14,441 nt of DNA from DASPKO01 sp035628055. Its GTDB lineage: Bacteria > Planctomycetota > Phycisphaerae > Phycisphaerales > UBA1924. Location: positions 1 to 14,441 of the forward strand of contig DASPKO010000014.1 of assembly GCA_035628055.1 (NCBI GenBank), written 5' to 3'. Of this stretch, positions 6,097 to 13,599 are shown piece by piece (the first letter of the stretch is position 1; every line of letters begins with the position of its first letter). The position numbers and the translations under genes were made by a program. A model generated the notes under the pieces. That model saw only the letters and a list, made by a program, of their open reading frames with translations. It was not told where the DNA came from and searched no databases.

Positions 6097-7959
6097 CTAG
6101 AGCTCGACGATGGGCATGTCGGGCTGGCGCTCCGGCGCGACCACCGGCGCCGCCACCGCGCTCGCGAACACGCCCAGCGCCGGGTAGCGCTGGGCCATCC
6201 GGGTTCGGACGTCCGCGGCGTTCACCGCCCCCACGAGCCGCGCCGGCCCCCACTCGGCGAAGTTGGCGCGCACGTCGGCGGAGACGTCGCCCCCCTCCGA
6301 GTCGTCGCCGAGCCCGCGGTCGGCCAGCGCCGCCCCGCCCGCGAGCGCCGCCGCCCCGCCCCGCAGCGGGGCCGCGATCCCTCCCATCAGCACCGCGGTG
6401 CGCGGCTCACCGACGCTCACCGCCTCCCCCGTGCGCCGGATCTCGTCGGCCGCCTCGTGGAGCGCCAGCGCGATCGCCGCCTCCTGGCGGGCCCCGTCGA
6501 GCACCGGGATCGCCTGCTCGAAGCTCTGCAGCAGGCCCCGGGCGTTCTCGAACGTGCCGGACTTCTCCAGCCAGGTGGCGCCGGGGAGGAGCACGTCGGC
6601 CCGGGCCGCCAGCGGCGTGTCGAGCGTGTCCAGGAGCACCACGAGCTTGCCGGCCAGGGCCGCCAGCAGGTCGTCGGTGACCCAGACGCTCGGGTAGTTT
6701 CCCGTCACGACCACCGCCGCCACGCCCGGCCCGGCGAGCTCGCGCCGGAACGCCTCGGGGCCGAGCGCGGGGGTGCCCCGCACGCCGGCGATCACCCGCT
6801 CGACACCGCGCCGGTTCGGCGCCTTCTCGGCGTAGATGCGGTAGCCCTCCGGGTCGCCCGCCGGCAGCGTCTTGTCGGCCCCGCGCACCGGCACCGGTCC
6901 GAGCCCGACGAGCACCTCCGGGTCGATCGCCCGCGCCATCTCCAGCAGGAGATAGGCCTCCTCGCAGGCGAGCATCGGGCTGAGCATGAGCGCCACGCGT
7001 CCCCGTGAGGCCGCCTCGAGGAGCCCGCGGGCCGCGTCGGCCAGGGCCCGGGGCCAGTCGCTCTCGATCTGGGTGCCGAACTGCCGGCGGCGCGGCGCCC
7101 GCAGGCGCTCCGGCCCGTGCACGTGCTTCCACCCGGAGCGGACCTCGTCGCTGATCCACCACTTGTTCACCGCCATGTTGGTGCGGGGCTTGAAGCGGTA
7201 GACCTTCCCCTCGTTGTGATGGACCCAGATGTTGTCGCCGCTCGCGGTGACGCCGTCGATGCTCGGCGTGCTCTTGAGGAACCAGACCCGCTGCGTGAAC
7301 AGGAAGTCCTTCTCGAGCAGCGCCCCGACGGGGCAGAGGTCCACCACGTTGACCGCGAGCTCGTTGTCCAGCGGCACGCCCGGGAAGACGTCGATCTCCT
7401 CCTGGTTGCCGCGCCCGGTCACCAGCAGCTCGCCCGTCCCCGTCACCTCGCGGGTGAAGCGCACGCAGCGCGTGCACATGATGCACCGGTCGGTGTAGAG
7501 CAGCACCCCGGGGCCGACGTCCTTCTTGGGGTTCTTGACCTTGGTCTCTTCGAAGCGGCTGGCGGAGCGCCCGTACCCGTAGGAGTAGTCCTGCAGGAAG
7601 CACTCGCCGCTCTGGTCGCACACCGGGCAGTCCAGCGGGTGGTTGATGAGCAGGTACTCCATCACCGCCTTCTGGTTCTGCACCGCCTTGGGCGAGTCGG
7701 TGTAGACCACCATGCCGTCCGCCGCCGCCGTCTGGCACGTCGGCAGCAGCTTGCCGCCCATGTGCGGCTCGAGCGCGTTGTGGTTGCGCGGGTTGGGAGC
7801 CCAGACCTCGCCCAGGCAGATCCGGCACGAGGCCACGACCGACAGGGCGTCGTGGTAGCAGTATTGCGGGATCTCGATCCCGTGGTCGTTGGCCACCTGC
7901 AGGATCATGCGGGGCGCCGTGAACTGGCACGGCCTGCCGTTGATGGTGATGGTGGGCAT
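6097..7959 (-). CDS. nuoG: NADH-quinone oxidoreductase subunit G-like iron-sulfur protein
   Basis: 620 residues, shorter than most bacterial NuoG proteins. The family carries electrons along Fe-S clusters in the peripheral arm of complex I. Ligands visible: [2Fe-2S] N1b at C34, C45, C48 and C75; the His-Cys cluster N5 at H107, C111, C114 and C120 (HPLDCPVCDQSGEC); and N4 at C159, C162, C165 and C209 (DRCIMCTRCVRF, DLCPVGAL). The optional N7 cluster is absent: the expected Cys-rich stretch after KSTPSI has no Cys. The rest is a degenerate molybdopterin-oxidoreductase domain, with LPGATWLEKSGTFENARG typical of it. ATG 7959 is preceded by AGGA at 7 nt. The in-frame upstream ATG at 8046 adds an unlikely low-complexity leader. 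No other nuo gene is in the window. An NAD-linked hydrogenase or dehydrogenase subunit is the alternative. Confidence 0.9.
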   Translation of the reverse strand: MPTITINGRPCQFTAPRMILQVANDHGIEIPQYCYHDALSVVASCRICLGEVWAPNPRNHNALEPHMGGKLLPTCQTAAADGMVVYTDSPKAVQNQKAVMEYLLINHPLDCPVCDQSGECFLQDYSYGYGRSASRFEETKVKNPKKDVGPGVLLYTDRCIMCTRCVRFTREVTGTGELLVTGRGNQEEIDVFPGVPLDNELAVNVVDLCPVGALLEKDFLFTQRVWFLKSTPSIDGVTASGDNIWVHHNEGKVYRFKPRTNMAVNKWWISDEVRSGWKHVHGPERLRAPRRRQFGTQIESDWPRALADAARGLLEAASRGRVALMLSPMLACEEAYLLLEMARAIDPEVLVGLGPVPVRGADKTLPAGDPEGYRIYAEKAPNRRGVERVIAGVRGTPALGPEAFRRELAGPGVAAVVVTGNYPSVWVTDDLLAALAGKLVVLLDTLDTPLAARADVLLPGATWLEKSGTFENARGLLQSFEQAIPVLDGARQEAAIALALHEAADEIRRTGEAVSVGEPRTAVLMGGIAAPLRGGAAALAGGAALADRGLGDDSEGGDVSADVRANFAEWGPARLVGAVNAADVRTRMAQRYPALGVFASAVAAPVVAPERQPDMPIVEL

Positions 7960-8093
7960 GCGTCCGTCCTGCCGCGCCGGCGCCGCCTCGCGCGCGGGCG
8001 GCCCGGGCGAGCACGCCACGGCGACCCCGGCCGCGGGGCCGATCATAGACGCCGCCCCCGGACGCTCCGGCGCCCGGCACCGCGGACGGCCCG

Positions 8094-9131
8094 CTACTTG
8101 CCGGCCGCCAGCTCGCCCAGCCGCTTGGTCTGGTCCGCGAACCAGGCGTCCCCGAACGGGAATGCGGTCCGCAGCCCGGGGTTGGCCTTCATCACGCCCT
8201 GGAGCTCCGCGAGCTTGGCGCGGGCCACCTCCAGCTTGGGCGCGCGCACCCCGGAGTCGGTGGCCCGCTTGGCCGCGCCGAAGGCGGCGAGATACTCCAT
8301 GTAGAGCGTCTCGGCCTCCTGCTCGGCCTGCTCGGAGCTGCTCCCCGCCTGGGCCAGCATCTCCCCCGCGTCCTGGCCGCACCACACGACCGCGCCGGCG
8401 CCCGGAAGGGAGAGCTGCCTGACCAGCTCCTCCTTGGTCGCGGCGACACCCTTGGCGACCCCCAGCTTGACGGCCAGGTCCGCCCCGAGCGTCCCCGTCT
8501 CCTTCCCCGAGTTGATCACGACAGGGCCGTTGGCGTGCGTGTGGAGCGTGACCGTCGCGCCGGGCCCGATCTCCGCCGAGAGGGGCGCGCGCGTCTGGAT
8601 GGCCCGGAGGATCAGCGGGTTGCGCCCGGTGGCGGCGGAGAGCTCCTCGCCCAGCCTGAGCTGCGCCGCCCCCTGCTCCTTGGTCACGCCGAAGTAGAGT
8701 GCCGGCGAGGGCCCCAGCACGCCGTCGGGCGTGAAGAAGAGCTCGGGCAGGCAGTACGCGACGGGGCCGGCCGGGCCCGTCGCCTCGTCGACCCACCCGA
8801 TGGTCCGGAAACTCGGCACGAAGTCGCGGCGGAGCACCCCCACCATCTTGCCGACCTCGTCGGGGTCGCCCTTGGCGGCGTGCACGCGCAGGATCACCAC
8901 CTCGACGCCCTCGCGTTTCAGCAGGGCGCCCGCCTCCGCGACCTTCTCCGGCAGCAGGTGCACCCCGTACTCCGCCACCCCCCCCGGCTTCCCAAGGTCG
9001 AGCACGGCGACGCGCGTGCCGGCTGCGTTCGGGGGGACCGGGGTGGCGGGCGCGGCGTCGGACGCCGGCTGGGCCAGTGCCACGCCCGAGAGCAGGCCGA
9101 GCAACACGGACGCGAAGAAAGGTCGGGTCAT
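8094..9131 (-). CDS. Exported ClpP/SppA-fold protein A, probable pseudoenzyme
   Basis: 345 residues. A signal peptide (about 1-20, cleavage after ALA) predicts export. Residues 39-245 follow the SppA/NfeD crotonase-like fold: a first strand VAVLDLG, VEVVILRVH, FRTIGWVDEA (108-117), LFFTPDGVLG, and the closing GADLAVKLGVAKGVAATKEE typical of the family. Aligned with protein B, the nucleophile Ser is Gly119, the glycine-rich oxyanion loop is HAAKGD (84-89), and the Lys is missing (SAATGRNP), so proteolysis is unlikely. The C-terminus is a helical region ending NPGLRTAFPFGDAWFADQ, closely matching the end of B (NPNFQLMYPFDDEWFERQ). It lacks the N-terminal small beta domain of B and C. ATG 9131 has AGGA 6 nt upstream. 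A terminator separates it from B, and nuoG follows 134 bp downstream. Confidence 0.75.
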   Translation of the reverse strand: MTRPFFASVLLGLLSGVALAQPASDAAPATPVPPNAAGTRVAVLDLGKPGGVAEYGVHLLPEKVAEAGALLKREGVEVVILRVHAAKGDPDEVGKMVGVLRRDFVPSFRTIGWVDEATGPAGPVAYCLPELFFTPDGVLGPSPALYFGVTKEQGAAQLRLGEELSAATGRNPLILRAIQTRAPLSAEIGPGATVTLHTHANGPVVINSGKETGTLGADLAVKLGVAKGVAATKEELVRQLSLPGAGAVVWCGQDAGEMLAQAGSSSEQAEQEAETLYMEYLAAFGAAKRATDSGVRAPKLEVARAKLAELQGVMKANPGLRTAFPFGDAWFADQTKRLGELAAGK

Positions 9132-9241
9132 GGAGAATCCTATTGAGCGGGGCGCCGGCGGGCGAGACGGGGATCAGCGGGCGGTCGGACCGGGCCCGGG
9201 AGCGCCGCTCGGGAAGATCGCCGCACGACCGGTGTTCCATG

Positions 9242-9268
9242 AAAAAGACCCCGCCGCGCGGCGGGGTC
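9242..9268 (-). terminator. Intrinsic terminator after gene B
   Basis: On the minus strand a perfect 22-bp palindrome (GACCCCGCCGC joined to its inverse, 9247-9268) is followed directly by TTTTT (9242-9246). It begins 35 bp after the gene B stop and ends about 110 bp before gene A, so it should end the C-B transcript and leave A on its own promoter. Confidence 0.88.
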
Positions 9269-9303
9269 GGGGTGCTGGTCCTTCGAGCCGCGGGAGGGAG
9301 GTG

Positions 9304-10578
9304 CTAGCGCATGAGGTCGCGGAGCATCTCTTCCTGCCGCTCGAACCACTCGTCGTCGAAGGGGTACATGAGCTGGAAGTTGGGATTCACCTTCACGTAC
9401 TTCTTGATCTCGCGCAGGTAGTTGCGGGCCCGGTTGACCTCGGCGCCGCGCCGGGTGCGGTCCTGCTCCTGCTGGGCCGCCTGAACGGCCATCTGGTACT
9501 TGAAGTAGACCTCCGCGAGCTTCTTGCTCGTGCGGTCCCCGTCGCGCATCGACTGGTCGATGAACTCCTCGGCGCGCTTGCCGGCGAACTCGTACTCCTG
9601 GTACCCCATGGCCCGGGCCAGCTCGTCGGGCGTCGCCGCGATGCCCTTGGCGAACTTGAACTTCACCGCGTCGGAGGCGTTGAACGTGAGGATCTGCTCG
9701 GGCGGATTCACCGTGTACTTGCCCGAGAGGTCCTGGTGCCAGGTCACCTCGCCGTTGTCGTCGATGTCCGCAGAGAGCGGCTCCATGATCTGCATGGAGC
9801 GCATGATCCGGTAGTCGTGCCCGCCCTTGGCCGAGGCGTCCTCCATCATGGCCAGGACCATCTCCAGCGAGATCCCCGCGATGGCCTGCAGCCGCCCGCT
9901 CCAGCCCGTGCAGGCCCCGATGTTCCCCTCGGGCATCATGTAGAACTCTTCGATGACCCACGGGCTCATCGCGGCCGCGGAGATCGCCGACTCGACCCAG
10001 GCGACGGTGCGGAACTTGGGCTTGTAGTGGTCCTGGAAGGCCTCGTGGAACTTCTCCAGCTCCAGGAGCAGGCCGCCCCCCGAGTTGATCCGCACCACCA
10101 CCACGTCGACGTTGTCCTTCTCCAGCAGCGGGACCGCGTCCTTCCACGCCTGCGCGGAGATCTCGATGCCGACCGTGTTCCCGACCTTGCCCTGCCAGGA
10201 CGAGGGCGGGCCGAAGTTCAGGATCGCGATGCGCGTGGGCCGTCCCGCCTTGGGCTCGCCCGCCCGCGGCTTGGCCGAGGGAGAGCCGGCGGCCGGCGCC
10301 GTGGTCCCTTCCGCGGCGGCGGCCCCGGCGGCCGGCGTGTCACGCTCCAGCTTGGTGATCTGGTCCTTGCTGAAGAACTGCGTGTGCTCGATGCTCCCGA
10401 CCTTCACGACGAAGTAGACGTGCCCGTCGATCTCCTTCTCGACGCGGCCCTCGAGCACGCGGCCGTCCTTGAGGTGCAGCTTGTCGGCCCCGAGCGCCGC
10501 CCCGGGGGCCAGCAGCACCCCGGCCAGCAACGCCAGCCCCAGCAGCAGCATCCGATACACCGGGTGATTCCTGCTCAT
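9304..10578 (-). CDS. Exported ClpP/SppA-fold protein B, probable Ser-Lys protease
   Basis: 424 residues. A signal peptide (about 1-30, cleavage near ALG) is followed by a small beta-rich domain (31-78: LHLKDGRVLEGRVEKE to KDQITKLERD), an Ala/Pro/Gly linker (80-113), and the SppA/NfeD-like domain (115-325). Putative active-site parts are intact: RINSGGG (163-169) as oxyanion loop, S200 in WVESAISAAA, and K251 in SAKGGHD. The 51-residue Ser-to-Lys distance is close to that of Bacillus SppA (Ser147/Lys199). FNASDAVKFKFAKGIAATPD closes the fold. The C-terminus (340-424) is charged and helical and ends with YPFDDEWFERQ. There is no NfeD-type membrane region. ATG 10578 has only a close GAGG or a distant GGAG as ribosome site. 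C lies 67 bp upstream with no terminator between. Substrates are unknown. Confidence 0.78.
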   Translation of the reverse strand: MSRNHPVYRMLLLGLALLAGVLLAPGAALGADKLHLKDGRVLEGRVEKEIDGHVYFVVKVGSIEHTQFFSKDQITKLERDTPAAGAAAAEGTTAPAAGSPSAKPRAGEPKAGRPTRIAILNFGPPSSWQGKVGNTVGIEISAQAWKDAVPLLEKDNVDVVVVRINSGGGLLLELEKFHEAFQDHYKPKFRTVAWVESAISAAAMSPWVIEEFYMMPEGNIGACTGWSGRLQAIAGISLEMVLAMMEDASAKGGHDYRIMRSMQIMEPLSADIDDNGEVTWHQDLSGKYTVNPPEQILTFNASDAVKFKFAKGIAATPDELARAMGYQEYEFAGKRAEEFIDQSMRDGDRTSKKLAEVYFKYQMAVQAAQQEQDRTRRGAEVNRARNYLREIKKYVKVNPNFQLMYPFDDEWFERQEEMLRDLMR

Positions 10579-10645
10579 GTCCTCGTGTCTCCGTTCCCCG
10601 AGCTCGGCTCGGTCGTGCGTTGTTGGCCCCCGGGATTGACGCGCC

Positions 10646-12175
10646 CTAGCGGCGGTCGCGGCGCTGTTCCTGCTTGAGCTGCTCGATCATCAGGTTGATC
10701 TGCGTCTCCCAGTCGTCCGGGGCGCCCTCGATCTCCCTCGGGTTGATCGCCTCCCGGTAGCGGTCCAGGAGCGCCTTGATCTCCATCAGGATCTGGATCC
10801 GCTTCCCGCGGCCCCGCGCCCGCTCCTCATACTCGCCCTGCACGGGCGTGCGCCCGAACTCACGCCACAGGCGGCCGAAGTCCCGCTCCGCCTCGGTCAC
10901 GGCCTTGCCCCACTCGGTGAGCACGCGCTCGCTCTTGCCCGATTCCACCACGTAGTCGCGGCCGATGCCGAGCTGGAAGGCCAGGTCCTCGATCGTGTCC
11001 GCCGTGCCGTTGGAGAGGCCGAGCTTGTAGGCCCACTCGGCGTCGAGGGTGAGCACGTCGTTCCCGCGGAAGCGCACCACGTCCTGCATCGTGTCCAGCC
11101 GCCCGTACTGCTGCTCCCCGTCGTCGGTCAGCAGCAGCTCGCCCGTGTCGTTCTCGTGGAAGACCGGCTTGCCGCCCACGAAGCTCACCGAGAGGACATA
11201 GTCCACGCGGCTCATCGCCCGCACCAGCCGGGGGTCGTGCCCCCCCTTGATCGCGAGGCCCTCGGCGCGCCCGAGCCGCAGCGAATACTGCTTCTCCTGC
11301 ACCACCTTGTCCCCCACGCCCTCGAACATCCGGTCGAGGTAGCCGATGCCCCCGTGCCGCCCGTCCGAGGTGTAGTAGATCTCCGGGGCGATGAAGGGCA
11401 GGAACGCCACGCCCCCCAGGGCCTTCTTCACCCACATCACCAGCCGGGGCTTCTTCCCGTCACGGGTCTTCCACTGGGCGTCGTCGCGCACGTCGTCGGT
11501 GATCAGTGTCGAGACCTCCCGGGCCGTCTCGAGCTGGTTGAACGCCGGGCCCGCGTCGGCGGGCATCCAGTCCGGACGCTCCTCGCCGAGGTACTTGAAG
11601 TCGCAGTCGATCTTGAAGATCAGCACGTCGGGCTGGAACTTCCTCGCGTCGGCCATGACGGCGCGGAGCGGCGTCGCCGAGACGTCGCGCCCGAACTCGC
11701 CCTTGAGCGTCACCAGGTAAATCCGCTTGGTCCCCTCGCTGATCGGCTCCCCGGTGACCTTGCCCGGGGTGCCCTTGGGCCCGGCCTCGTCGCCCGGCTT
11801 GGTCTCGCCGGGCTTGGTCTCGCCGGGCTTGCTCTGGGCGTCAGCCTCGGGCTTGGTCGCGGCCTTCTGAATCGACAGGATGTCGGACTTGGGGTACGTG
11901 ACCTCCGTCGAGAGCCCGCCGGCCCCGATCAGCTTGAACTTCACCGAGGTCGCCGTCTCCTCGATGATGTGGCCCTGGACCGTCCGCCCGGTGTGGAAGA
12001 TCAGCGTGTCGAGGGTCGCGGGGTCGACCTCCTTCGAGGCCGGCTTCTCCTTGGTGCCCGTCTGTCCGTGACAGATCGCCGGCACGCCCACGAGCCCCAG
12101 CGTCAGCACGCCCGCCAGGAGCACGGCCCGCACGCCCGCCCCGCCCCGCACGACTCGATTCAGCCGCTCGCTCAT
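10646..12175 (-). CDS. Exported ClpP/SppA-fold protein C, divergent paralog, probable pseudoenzyme
   Basis: 509 residues. A signal peptide (about 1-37, hydrophobic 17-34, cleavage near CHG-QT) is followed by the same small beta domain as in B (55-104: DTLIFHTGRTVQGHI to KSDILSIQKA), a linker with the repeat KPGET (116-130), and the ClpP/SppA-like domain (150-405). Aligned on WVKKALGGVA (248-257), the Ser of B is Gly254. The oxyanion loop is replaced by KIDCDFKYLG (188-197), and an insertion follows (about 197-240). K310 in AIKGGHDPRLVRAM is kept, and the fold closes with LDAEWAYKLGLSNGTADTIE. The C-terminus is a long charged helical region ending in RRDRR. ATG 12175 has AGGAG 7 nt upstream. 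It is probably the first gene of a C-B transcript. The loss of Ser and loop implies a structural or binding role. Confidence 0.72.
   Translation of the reverse strand: MSERLNRVVRGGAGVRAVLLAGVLTLGLVGVPAICHGQTGTKEKPASKEVDPATLDTLIFHTGRTVQGHIIEETATSVKFKLIGAGGLSTEVTYPKSDILSIQKAATKPEADAQSKPGETKPGETKPGDEAGPKGTPGKVTGEPISEGTKRIYLVTLKGEFGRDVSATPLRAVMADARKFQPDVLIFKIDCDFKYLGEERPDWMPADAGPAFNQLETAREVSTLITDDVRDDAQWKTRDGKKPRLVMWVKKALGGVAFLPFIAPEIYYTSDGRHGGIGYLDRMFEGVGDKVVQEKQYSLRLGRAEGLAIKGGHDPRLVRAMSRVDYVLSVSFVGGKPVFHENDTGELLLTDDGEQQYGRLDTMQDVVRFRGNDVLTLDAEWAYKLGLSNGTADTIEDLAFQLGIGRDYVVESGKSERVLTEWGKAVTEAERDFGRLWREFGRTPVQGEYEERARGRGKRIQILMEIKALLDRYREAINPREIEGAPDDWETQINLMIEQLKQEQRRDRR
11791..11835 (-). repeat. 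Three tandem 15-bp units in gene C
   Basis: Units at 11791, 11806 and 11821 (plus strand CGCCGGGCTTGGTCT, with one change each in the first and last). They encode the linker repeat KPGET-KPGET-KPGDE/SKPGE between the N-terminal beta domain and the ClpP-like domain. The in-frame unit length means copy number can change without breaking the gene. Confidence 0.9.
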
Positions 12176-12242
12176 CCGAACACTCCTGGCGCCCGCTGGG
12201 CGCTGTGGCGAACCACCCCGGAACTCCGGTTACTCGTTCTCA

Positions 12243-12269
12243 GGCGCCGCCGAATCGGGCGCCGCCGAA
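12243..12269. repeat. 12-bp direct repeat between genes C and cca
   Basis: GGCGCCGCCGAA occurs twice (12243-12254 and 12258-12269), separated by TCG, in the 160-bp gap upstream of gene C. Each copy contains the palindrome GGCGCC. It may be a pair of regulator sites or chance in GC-rich DNA. Confidence 0.5.
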
Positions 12270-12278
12270 CCACCCGAA

Positions 12279-12302
12279 CGACCGCGGAGAACTTCGCGGT
12301 CG
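12279..12302 (-). other. Hairpin downstream of cca (possible terminator without a T tract)
   Basis: CGACCGCG / CGCGGTCG form an 8-bp stem around an 8-nt loop, in which two more pairs are possible (one of them G-U). It lies 33 bp beyond the cca stop on the minus strand, just before the leader of gene C. The downstream sequence TTCGGGTGG is not T-rich, so intrinsic termination is doubtful. Confidence 0.45.
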
Positions 12303-12335
12303 GCACCGGGCAGGCGCCAGCCCACCGGCAATCCA

Positions 12336-13586
12336 TTAGACGCTCAGGGCCCGGGCAAGTTCCAGCGCCTCATCCCTCGTGCGCACCCGCCCTTCCAACT
12401 GGGCATCATAGACCGCGTCGAGAATCCCCTTGAACGCGGGCCCGGGGACCAAGCCGGCCCCGGCCAGGTCGTCGCCCGTGACCAGGGGGGCCGGGGCGAT
12501 GCCTGGCGGCCGGGCCGCCAGCTCGGCCGCCCGGGCCGCGAGGCGGTCGGGCAGGCCGGGGTCCGGCCCGGGCCGGGCCCGGAGCAGGCCCATCGCGTCG
12601 GCCGTCCACTCGCGGGCCAGCATGCGGCGCTGGCCGGCCACGCCCAGCCCTTCGAACTCATCGCGGAGCGCCTGGTACCCGGTCAGGGAGTCGCGAAGCC
12701 GGTCCGTCTCGTCGTTGCTCAGGCAGAGCGCGGCGCGCCAGGCCCGGGCCACGCGCGCGGCGTCGAGGGCGTCCCCGTGCCGGTCCAAGGCCCACGCCGC
12801 CAGGCAGACCCCCGCGGGAGGCATCCCCGTCAGCGCCGCCAAGGTGGGAGTCGGGCCCCCGCGGTGGGGCTCGAGCAGGACCGGCGCGTCCAGGCCGAGC
12901 CGCTGCACGAGGGTTGCCGCCTCGGCGCGGCTGGGCGCCGTGAGCATCCGCCTCAGTTCCTGCCCGATCCGCTCCCGGCTCACCCCGCGCAGGCTGGAGG
13001 CGTGCCGGCGCACCGCCTCCCAGGTCGCCGGCTCGATCTCGAAGCCGAGGCGGGCCGCGAACCGGGCGGCGCGGAGCGCGCGCAGATGGTCCTCGGCGAG
13101 GCGCTCGTCGGGGTTGCCCACCGCCCGGAGCCGGCGGGCCGCGAGGTCCGCCAGTCCCCCGACGAAATCGATGACGCGCCCCGGCTCGCCCGGCTCCCCC
13201 TCCAGCGGGTCGAGAAAGAGCCCGTTGATGGTGAAGTCGCGGCGGAGCGCGTCGGAGCGCGCGTCGGAGAACTTCACCCGGTCCGGGCGGCGCGAGTCGG
13301 AGTAGGGCCCCTCGGAGCGGAAGGTCGCGACCTCCACGGGCACGTCGTCCTGGATCACCAGCACCACGCCGAAGGCGGCCCCGACGTGGGCGGTGCGCGG
13401 GAAGAGGGCGGCGATCCGGTCGGGCACCGCGTCGGTCGCCACGTCGTAGTCGGTGGGGCGCAGCCCGAGCAGCTCGTCGCGGACGCACCCGCCGGCGAGG
13501 TACGCCTCGTGACCGTGGCTCCGCAGGGCGCGCACGATGCCCGTCGCGGCCGACCGGGCTCGGGCTGGATCGACCGCGCGGGGCAT
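12336..13586 (-). CDS. CCA tRNA nucleotidyltransferase / poly(A) polymerase family protein
   Basis: 416 residues of the class II nucleotidyltransferase family, which adds or repairs the tRNA 3' CCA or polyadenylates RNA in the cytoplasm. Motifs: LAGGCVRDELLG (30-41) before the metal-binding D46/D48 in TDYDVATDA; RRDFTINGLFLDP (115-127); and the ERLAEDHLRALRAARFAARL helix (161-180), followed by the tRNA-binding helical part. The C-terminal half is Ala/Arg-rich with no HD domain motif visible. I cannot tell CCA-adding, A-adding and poly(A) polymerase apart from sequence alone. ATG 13586 is chosen because the conserved domain begins right after it. The open frame running up to 14114 would cross the dnaK promoter and coding region antisense. 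No Shine-Dalgarno is present. TACGCT lies 7 nt upstream. The gene diverges from dnaK. Confidence 0.88.
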   Translation of the reverse strand: MPRAVDPARARSAATGIVRALRSHGHEAYLAGGCVRDELLGLRPTDYDVATDAVPDRIAALFPRTAHVGAAFGVVLVIQDDVPVEVATFRSEGPYSDSRRPDRVKFSDARSDALRRDFTINGLFLDPLEGEPGEPGRVIDFVGGLADLAARRLRAVGNPDERLAEDHLRALRAARFAARLGFEIEPATWEAVRRHASSLRGVSRERIGQELRRMLTAPSRAEAATLVQRLGLDAPVLLEPHRGGPTPTLAALTGMPPAGVCLAAWALDRHGDALDAARVARAWRAALCLSNDETDRLRDSLTGYQALRDEFEGLGVAGQRRMLAREWTADAMGLLRARPGPDPGLPDRLAARAAELAARPPGIAPAPLVTGDDLAGAGLVPGPAFKGILDAVYDAQLEGRVRTRDEALELARALSV

Positions 13587-13593
13587 CGCCACG

Positions 13594-13599
13594 AGCGTA
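13594..13599 (-). promoter_or_regulatory. Possible -10 box for a leaderless cca transcript
   Basis: TACGCT lies 7 nt before the ATG (spacer CGTGGCG), with no Shine-Dalgarno between. No TTGACA-like -35 is present at the right spacing. This is the third case of the same arrangement in the window. Confidence 0.25.

Noticed and set aside
6080..6100. CTAGC...GCTAG inverted repeat containing the two convergent stop codons of uppP and nuoG
   Set aside because: Only 5 bp long with a mismatched interior and no T tract. It is largely a by-product of two TAG stop codons facing each other.
7960..9240. Upstream continuation of the nuoG reading frame to 9240, suggesting a protein of over 1000 residues
   Set aside because: It is Arg/Gly/Ala-rich shadow sequence in another frame of protein A. 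The NuoG fold starts exactly at ATG 7959 with a Shine-Dalgarno.
8731..10677. Long plus-strand open frame (648 codons) opposite genes A and B
   Set aside because: It spans a terminator and intergenic DNA and mirrors coding sequence. No domain is recognisable.
12188..12204. Small hairpin (GCGCCC-GCT-GGGCGC) just upstream of the gene C ribosome site, considered as a riboswitch
   Set aside because: A single 6-bp stem in GC-rich DNA is expected by chance, and no larger aptamer-like structure surrounds it.
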